From positions 12,362 to 45,095 of the forward strand of contig DDJC01000017.1 of the NCBI GenBank assembly GCA_002339015.1: DNA of 32,734 nucleotides, in the 5' to 3' direction. A program made the position numbers and the translations under genes. Positions 31,589 to 32,734 of this stretch are shown piece after piece; the first letter of the stretch is position 1, and each line of letters opens with the position of its first letter. This stretch comes from Burkholderiales bacterium UBA1834. Lineage in GTDB: Bacteria; Pseudomonadota; Gammaproteobacteria; Burkholderiales; Burkholderiaceae_C. The notes below the pieces were generated by a model. That model made no database searches. It was not told the origin of the DNA and saw nothing but the letters and a program-made list of their open reading frames with translations.

Positions 31589-32449
31589 ATGACCGCCCAA
31601 CTGATCGACGGCAACGCCCTGTCCAAGCAACTGCGCGGCGAAGTGGCCACCCGTGCTGCCGCCCTCACCGCCCAGGGCCTCAAGCCCGGGCTGGCCGTGG
31701 TGCTGGTGGGCGACAACCCGGCCAGTCAGGTCTATGTCCGCAACAAGGTCAAGGCCTGCGAAGACGCCGGCCTTCACTCCGTGCTCGAGAAATACCCCGC
31801 GACCATGACCGAGGCCGAACTGCTGGCCCGCGTCGAGGCACTCAACAATGATCCGAGCATCCACGGCATCCTGGTGCAGCTGCCCCTGCCCGGCCACATC
31901 GACGACCACAAGGTCATCGAAGCCATCTCGCCGCTCAAGGATGTCGATGGCTTTCACGTGGCCAGCGCCGGCGCCCTGGTCGTGGGCCAACCCGGCTTCA
32001 AGGCCTGCACACCTTACGGCTGCATGAAGATGCTCGAATCCATCGGCCTGGGCAACCTCAAGGGCAAGCACGCCGTGGTGATCGGGCGCAGCAACATCGT
32101 CGGCAAGCCCATGGCGCTGATGCTGCTGCAGGCCAATGCCACCGTCACCGTGTGCCACAGTGGCACGGCTGACCTGGCCTACCACACCCGCCAGGCCGAT
32201 GTGGTCGTGGCGGCCGTGGGCAAGCGCAATGTGCTCACCGCCGACATGGTCAAACCCGGCGCCGTGGTGATCGACGTGGGCATGAACCGCGACGACGAAG
32301 GCAAGCTGTGCGGCGATGTCGACTTCAACGGCGTCAAGGAAGTGGCCGGCTGGATCACCCCCGTGCCGGGCGGCGTCGGCCCCATGACCATCACGATGTT
32401 GCTGGTCAACACCATGGAGTCGGCCGAACGGGCCATCGCGGCGCGTTGA
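31589..32449 (+). CDS. folD: Bifunctional methylenetetrahydrofolate dehydrogenase / cyclohydrolase
   Basis: A 286-aa enzyme that interconverts 5,10-methylene-, methenyl- and 10-formyl-tetrahydrofolate with NADP+. Motifs: VGDNPASQVYVRNKVKACEDAG (in parts; catalytic Tyr and Lys in YVRNK), LVQLPLPGHID, KDVDGFH, the Rossmann segment VVIGRSNIVGKPMALML, and the C-terminal signature TPVPGGVGPMTI. Length is normal. It follows the two-component terminator, and GAGAAAG about 10 bases before ATG may be a weak ribosome site. The next gene in the same direction is an M3 peptidase. Confidence 0.97.
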   Translation: MTAQLIDGNALSKQLRGEVATRAAALTAQGLKPGLAVVLVGDNPASQVYVRNKVKACEDAGLHSVLEKYPATMTEAELLARVEALNNDPSIHGILVQLPLPGHIDDHKVIEAISPLKDVDGFHVASAGALVVGQPGFKACTPYGCMKMLESIGLGNLKGKHAVVIGRSNIVGKPMALMLLQANATVTVCHSGTADLAYHTRQADVVVAAVGKRNVLTADMVKPGAVVIDVGMNRDDEGKLCGDVDFNGVKEVAGWITPVPGGVGPMTITMLLVNTMESAERAIAAR

Positions 32450-32541
32450 CTCGCGCCTTGGGTTAATCTGGCGTCAACCCTGGCGCCAGTTGTCGACGCT
32501 GCCGCCGTTGAAATCGAGACATCCACCTTCAGCTAGGCACC

Positions 32542-32734
32542 ATGAGCTCCAACCCTTTGCTTGACACCGCCGGCCTGCCGCTTTTCGACCAGATCAAGCC
32601 CGAGCACGTCACGCCCGCCGTGGACGTGTTGCTGGCCGAGGCCGAGGCCGCGCTCGACAAGGTCACCGGGCCCGATGTACCCCCTGACTACGACGCCCTG
32701 TCACTGCTGCTGGACGTCACGACCGAAAAGCTGG
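32542..32734 (+). CDS. prlC: M3 family oligopeptidase (oligopeptidase A-like), N-terminus only
   Basis: ATG 32542 opens a frame that runs off the window end (64 full codons). The peptide MSSNPLLDTAGLPLFDQIKP continues with EHVTPAVDVLLAEAEAALDKV, the characteristic N-terminus of oligopeptidase A/PrlC (NPLL...LP.F..I.PEHV.PA). The HExxH zinc motif would lie beyond the window. These cytoplasmic zinc peptidases degrade short peptides, including cleaved signal peptides. Gene order folD-M3 peptidase is common in Burkholderiales. Confidence 0.9.
   Translation, partial: MSSNPLLDTAGLPLFDQIKPEHVTPAVDVLLAEAEAALDKVTGPDVPPDYDALSLLLDVTTEKL

Noticed and set aside
32468..32489. CTGGCG/CGCCAG inverted repeat between folD and the M3 peptidase gene
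   Set aside because: A 6-bp stem with a 10-base loop and no T-run; too weak to call a terminator.
1..32734. CRISPR array, tRNA/rRNA genes, insertion sequence or prophage
   Set aside because: No regularly spaced repeats, no cloverleaf or rRNA-like sequence, and no transposase or integrase were found on reading both strands.

Overview
The window looks like chromosomal DNA from a high-GC betaproteobacterium of the order Burkholderiales, most likely the Comamonadaceae / Leptothrix-Aquabacterium neighbourhood. The evidence is the base composition and protein style, the order ygfZ <> mltG-tmk-holB-pilZ-tatD, a PDH operon whose E3 carries its own lipoyl domain, and the order aceE <> PAS kinase - FixJ-type regulator - folD - M3 peptidase. 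Placement to genus is inference. Coding density is very high, and no rRNA, tRNA, IS element or CRISPR array was recognised.

Layout. 1-2038: the end of a thioesterase-GNAT fusion, facing an NRDE protein and a DUF4936 protein. 2126-7244: ygfZ, divergent from the housekeeping run mltG-tmk-holB-pilZ-tatD (cell-wall lytic transglycosylase, dTMP kinase, DNA polymerase III delta prime, PilZ protein, TatD nuclease). 7245-7728: a 66-aa orphan protein with a perfect 9-bp-arm palindrome upstream and a series of hairpins downstream ending in a strong terminator. 7729-10712 (minus): a polar amino-acid ABC importer with a binding protein and two permeases but no ATPase. 10797-14541: three overlapping genes for paralogous six-TM GGEEF diguanylate cyclases. 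14521-18295: a heavy-metal module, with a CadR/PbrR-type MerR regulator and a CDF exporter on minus and a P1B ATPase on plus, sharing a classic 19-bp-spacer MerR promoter.

18308-21898 (minus) is the most unusual part. It is a tight four-gene set: a helical protein of unknown function, an Sbal_3080-like lipoprotein, a complete FlgH L-ring lipoprotein with no other flagellar gene nearby, and a periplasmic chalcone-isomerase-like protein. It follows an AT-rich, repeat-containing control region of about 240 bp. Upstream on the same strand lies an OmpR-type regulator whose phospho-acceptor Asp is Gln and whose switch aromatic is Cys. I propose these as a candidate undescribed envelope system; the link is inference from position.

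22197-28096 (minus): the pyruvate dehydrogenase operon aceE-aceF-lpdA, closed by a clear terminator. 28245-32734 (plus): a membrane PAS histidine kinase, its FixJ-family regulator, a terminator, folD, and the start of an M3 oligopeptidase (prlC-like).

A theme across the window is possible leaderless translation. In ygfZ, cadA-like and the PAS kinase, a -10-like hexamer ends exactly six bases before the ATG and no Shine-Dalgarno is visible (pilZ: five bases). Genes inside operons often do have a Shine-Dalgarno.
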